Positions 61,243 through 64,000 of a stretch of DNA of 64,000 nt are shown here, one piece after another (position 1 is the stretch's first letter; the number at the start of each line of letters is the position of its first letter). The DNA is from Microbacterium sp. cf046. GTDB taxonomy: Bacteria; Actinomycetota; Actinomycetes; Actinomycetales; Microbacteriaceae. A model generated the notes under the pieces. It was not told the origin of the DNA and searched no databases. It saw only the letters and a program-made list of their open reading frames with translations. The stretch lies in contig NZ_FOZJ01000003.1 of assembly GCF_900114345.1 (NCBI RefSeq), positions 992,001 through 1,056,000 on the forward strand. The letters run 5' to 3'. The position numbers were made by a program, and so were the translations under genes.

Positions 61243-61806
61243 ATGTTCATGGCAAGGCTCACGCGCGACGACTGGATCGACGCAGCGTACTCGCGCTTCC
61301 GCGACGGCGGCATCAGTGCCGTCAGCGTGGAGGCGGTCGCTCGCGATCTGGGCGCGACGAAGGGCTCGTTCTACTGGCACTTCGCCGATCGGGGCGCGCT
61401 CGTGGACGCCGTGCTGGCACGGTGGGAGGACCTCGAGACCGAGCGTCTGATCGAGCTCGTCGAGCAGGTCGAGGACCCGTCCGAACGACTGGCGAAGCTG
61501 CTCGAGGTGATCGCCCATCGCACCACGGAGCGCAGCGGGGAACGGACGCTGTTCGCCGAGGCATCCGCCCTGAACATCACGGACGTGGTCTCGCGGGCGT
61601 CGGAGCGCCGCGTTTCATACACCGCGCACCTGCTCGAGGGCGTCGGCCTCAAGCCGGCGGACGCACGTCGCCGCGCGGTGATCGTCGTGGCCGCCGTGGT
61701 GGGCTACCAGCAGCTGGTGGCCGGCGGCTGGGAGCCGGGCGAGGACGCCGAGCCGCGCGCGCTCATCGAGACGCTCTTCGCGATCGTGACGCCGAGCGCG
61801 ATCTGA
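61243..61806 (+). CDS. TetR-family regulator
   Basis: 187 residues (ATG 61249 is an alternative). The DNA-binding part is DDWIDAAYSRFRDGGISAVS followed by VEAVARDLGATKGSFYWHFA. The ligand domain is helical, with ERTLFAEASALNITDVVSRA. It most likely represses the divergent DUF2867 gene and itself. Confidence 0.9.
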   Translation: MFMARLTRDDWIDAAYSRFRDGGISAVSVEAVARDLGATKGSFYWHFADRGALVDAVLARWEDLETERLIELVEQVEDPSERLAKLLEVIAHRTTERSGERTLFAEASALNITDVVSRASERRVSYTAHLLEGVGLKPADARRRAVIVVAAVVGYQQLVAGGWEPGEDAEPRALIETLFAIVTPSAI

Positions 61807-61822
61807 CCCGCTGCGCGACGGT

Positions 61823-62602
61823 CTACCCGAAGCGACCCGAGACGTAGTCCTCGGTCGCCTGCACGCTCGGGGTGGTGAAGATCGAGCGGGTGTCGTCGTA
61901 CTCGATGAGCTTGCCGGGCTTGCCGGTGCCGGCGATGTTGAAGAACGCGGTGCGATCGGAGACGCGCGAGGCCTGCTGCATGTTGTGCGTCACGATCACG
62001 ATCGTGTACTCGTTCTTCAGCTCGCCGATCAGCTCTTCGATCGCATAGGTCGAGATCGGGTCCAGGGCCGAGCAGGGCTCGTCCATCAGCAGCACCTGCG
62101 GCGACACCGCGATCGCGCGCGCGATGCACAGGCGCTGCTGCTGTCCGCCGGACAGGCCCGAGCCGGGCTTGTCGAGGCGGTCCTTGACCTCGTTCCAGAG
62201 GTTCGCGCCCGTGAGCGACTGCTCGACGAGGGCATCGGCATCCGACTTCGAGATGCGCCGGTTGTTGAGCTTCACGCCCGCCAGCACGTTCTCCTTGATC
62301 GACATCGTGGGGAAGGGGTTGGGGCGCTGGAAGACCATGCCGACCTGGCGGCGCACCGCGACCGGGTCCACACCCGGACCGTAGAGGTCGTCGCCGTCCA
62401 GGAGGACCTCGCCCTCGACGCGCGCGTTCGGGATGACCTCGTGCATGCGGTTGAGGGTGCGCAGGAACGTGGACTTGCCGCAGCCGGAAGGTCCGATGAA
62501 CGCGGTGACGCTGCGCGGCTCGATGGAGAGGGAGACACCCTCGACGGCCATGAAGTCGCCGTAGTAGACGTTGAGGTCGTTGACTTCGATGCTCTTGGAC
62601 AT
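61823..62602 (-). CDS. pstB: Phosphate ABC transporter ATP-binding protein
   Basis: 259 residues. Walker A is [19 protein letters not shown], the Q-loop [11 protein letters not shown] (typical of PstB), signature [15 protein letters not shown], Walker [17 protein letters not shown] and switch VTHNMQQA. Last gene of pstC-pstA-pstB, 22 bases after pstA. Drives high-affinity phosphate uptake under phosphate limitation. Confidence 0.96.
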   Translation of the reverse strand: MSKSIEVNDLNVYYGDFMAVEGVSLSIEPRSVTAFIGPSGCGKSTFLRTLNRMHEVIPNARVEGEVLLDGDDLYGPGVDPVAVRRQVGMVFQRPNPFPTMSIKENVLAGVKLNNRRISKSDADALVEQSLTGANLWNEVKDRLDKPGSGLSGGQQQRLCIARAIAVSPQVLLMDEPCSALDPISTYAIEELIGELKNEYTIVIVTHNMQQASRVSDRTAFFNIAGTGKPGKLIEYDDTRSIFTTPSVQATEDYVSGRFG

Positions 62603-62624
62603 GGTGTTCGATTCCTTAGGTCGC

Positions 62625-63719
62625 TCAGCGACCGGTCTTGGGGGAGAAGATCTTGGCGACGAGGCGGGCCGCGAGGTTGAGGACCATCACGATGAGGATG
62701 AGGGTCAGTGCCGCCGCCCAGGCGCGGTCGAGGTACGCCTCAGGGGGGATGCCCTGGTTCGCGTACTGCGTGTAGGTGAAGACCGGAAGGGTCTGCATCC
62801 GGCCGCTGAAGAGGTCGTAGTTCATCGAGTCGGTGAAGCCCGCCGTGATCAGCAGCGGCGCGGTCTCGCCGATCACGCGGGAGATCGACAACATGATGCC
62901 TGTCGTGATGCCCGCGATCGCGGTCGGCATGACGACCTTGACTACCGTCAGCCACTTGGGAACGCCCAGTGCGTACGACGCCTCACGCAGCTCGTTGGGC
63001 ACGAGGCGGAGCATCTCCTCGCTCGAGCGCACGACGACCGGGATCATCAGCACCGACAGCGCCACGGAACCCATGAAGCCCATCCGGATGCCCGGACCGA
63101 AGAAGAGCGCGAAGAGCGCATAGGCGAACAGGCCGGCCACGATCGACGGGATGCCGGTCATGACGTCCACGAGGAACGTGATGCCACGCGCGAGTCGCTT
63201 GCCCTCACCGTATTCGACGAGGTAGACGGACGTCATCAGTCCGATCGGGATCGAGATCACCGCTGCCGCGGCGGTGATCAGGATCGTGCCGACGATCGCG
63301 TGCAAGGCCCCACCGCCCTCGCCGACGACGTTGCGCATCGACGAGGAGAAGAACAGGATGTCCATCCGGGCGATGCCGTTGACCAGCACCGTCCACGCCA
63401 CCGAGACGAGTGGGACCATGGCGATCAGGAACGCGGAGCTGACGACCCCGGTGACGAGCCGGTCGACGGCCTTGCGGGCGCCTTCGACGATCGCTGAGGT
63501 CACGTAGATCACGATCAGGTAGACCAGCGCCGCCGAGACGAGCCAGCCGCCGTAGTTCAGGTCGCCGCCGGCGGCGCCGGCCATGACCAGGAACACGGCG
63601 AGCATCGCGATGAGCGAGGCGCCGAGCAGGGCCCACGGAACCCATGCCGCCAGGCGACCGCTTCGCAGCGTGTCGGGCGTGCCCGTCAGAGGCGCGGGGG
63701 AGGGAGCAGTGATGGTCAT
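62625..63719 (-). CDS. pstA: Phosphate ABC transporter permease
   Basis: 364 residues. After an N-terminal extension with two to three helices come the permease segments with [15 protein letters not shown], the EAA loop [20 protein letters not shown] and [29 protein letters not shown]. It starts one base after the pstC stop. Forms the membrane channel with PstC. Confidence 0.95.
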   Translation of the reverse strand: MTITAPSPAPLTGTPDTLRSGRLAAWVPWALLGASLIAMLAVFLVMAGAAGGDLNYGGWLVSAALVYLIVIYVTSAIVEGARKAVDRLVTGVVSSAFLIAMVPLVSVAWTVLVNGIARMDILFFSSSMRNVVGEGGGALHAIVGTILITAAAAVISIPIGLMTSVYLVEYGEGKRLARGITFLVDVMTGIPSIVAGLFAYALFALFFGPGIRMGFMGSVALSVLMIPVVVRSSEEMLRLVPNELREASYALGVPKWLTVVKVVMPTAIAGITTGIMLSISRVIGETAPLLITAGFTDSMNYDLFSGRMQTLPVFTYTQYANQGIPPEAYLDRAWAAALTLILIVMVLNLAARLVAKIFSPKTGR

Positions 63720-63720
63720 A

Positions 63721-64000
63721 TCAGTTCGCTCCCGAGAATTCTTTACGGCGGTTCACGATCCACCGCGCGACCGCGTTGACCAGGAAGGTGACCACGAACA
63801 GGATGAGGCCGGTCGCGATCAGCACGTTGATGTTCGTGCCGAAGGCCTCGGGGAACGTGAGCGCGATGTTCGCGGCGATCGTCGATGGGTTGGTCGAGGT
63901 GAACAGCTGCAATGTGATGGTCCCCGTCGCGGAGAGCACCATGGCGACCGCCATGGTCTCGCCGAGCGCGCGGCCGAGGCCGAGCATGGATGCCGAGACG
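63721..64000 (-). CDS. pstC: Phosphate ABC transporter permease, C-terminal part
   Basis: The gene runs off the right edge; about 92 residues are visible. GLGRALGETMAVAMVLSATG is the family motif, followed by the last two helices (INVLIATGLILFVVTFLVNA) and the tail RRKEFSGAN. First visible gene of the pst operon. Confidence 0.92.
   Translation of the reverse strand, partial: VSASMLGLGRALGETMAVAMVLSATGTITLQLFTSTNPSTIAANIALTFPEAFGTNINVLIATGLILFVVTFLVNAVARWIVNRRKEFSGAN

Noticed and set aside
58014..61313. Very long open frame (about 1099 codons) on the - strand
   Set aside because: It is the antisense of rskA, the conserved gene and pabC; its composition is arginine- and glycine-rich without any family likeness. 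High GC keeps such frames open.
1..64000. CRISPR array
   Set aside because: No regular direct repeats with similar-length spacers and no cas-type genes were seen.

Overview
The window is high-GC actinobacterial DNA. The S2 ribosomal protein sequence, the pst genes, the SigK/RskA pair and the general gene style point to Microbacteriaceae, probably Microbacterium (inference). It falls into two parts. Positions 1 to about 50,600 are an accessory (genomic island) region: many short, unrelated genes on both strands, defence and toxin-antitoxin modules, immunity-type proteins, two insertion sequences, broken genes and tRNA fragments. From about 50,600 to the right edge the DNA looks like ordinary core chromosome with tightly packed operons. 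The junction is a 43-base tRNA-Thr(CGT)-like 3' half (50554-50596) with its terminator hairpin, which fits an attachment site. The intact tRNA-Thr and the integrase would then lie left of this window; no integrase is seen inside it.

Island layout: a broken SMR transporter (1-334); a Gabija-type pair, UvrD-like helicase plus OLD/TOPRIM nuclease (386-3678); an XRE-ImmA/IrrE metallopeptidase with a 211-residue partner (4138-5956); a recC-recB-recD operon whose recC carries a frameshift (6411-14971); a zone of small membrane, lipoprotein, PASTA, SnoaL and hypothetical genes (15105-30100). That zone includes a DUF998/ArsR/SRPBCC operon with a clear paired operator, two SdpI-like proteins, and a DUF6412-YidC pair. 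Next come a PD-(D/E)XK-type protein (30280-31779), a WapI-type immunity gene split by an IS481-family element with a target duplication (31914-33389), and further hypothetical, HEPN-like, DUF1990 and metalloprotease genes (33504-40791).

The most unusual locus is 41060-43904: a nucleotidyltransferase-like gene overlapping an extra rpsB (ribosomal protein S2) whose C-terminal tail has gained about 150 residues of unknown sequence, followed by a gene with a HEPN-type R-x4-H motif. An IS30 element, a DUF3892/PIN-like pair and a Panacea (DUF4065)-PIN toxin-antitoxin pair (46860-49859) close the island.

Core layout: a small membrane protein and an EamA transporter; an overlapping operon of MMPL transporter, nicotinamidase, GNAT acetyltransferase and AlkD-like protein; tRNA-Lys; a block of hairpins; a fasciclin lipoprotein divergent from sigK-rskA with SigK-like promoter motifs between them; a conserved hypothetical gene; a pabC-like lyase; DUF2867 divergent from a TetR regulator; and pstC-pstA-pstB running leftward from the right edge.

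Three genes in the accessory part (SMR, recC, a small membrane protein) are each broken by a single-base frameshift. This could be decay or assembly error and should be settled with reads before those calls are relied on. An eight-copy 21-base motif recurs between genes from 15 to 35 kb.
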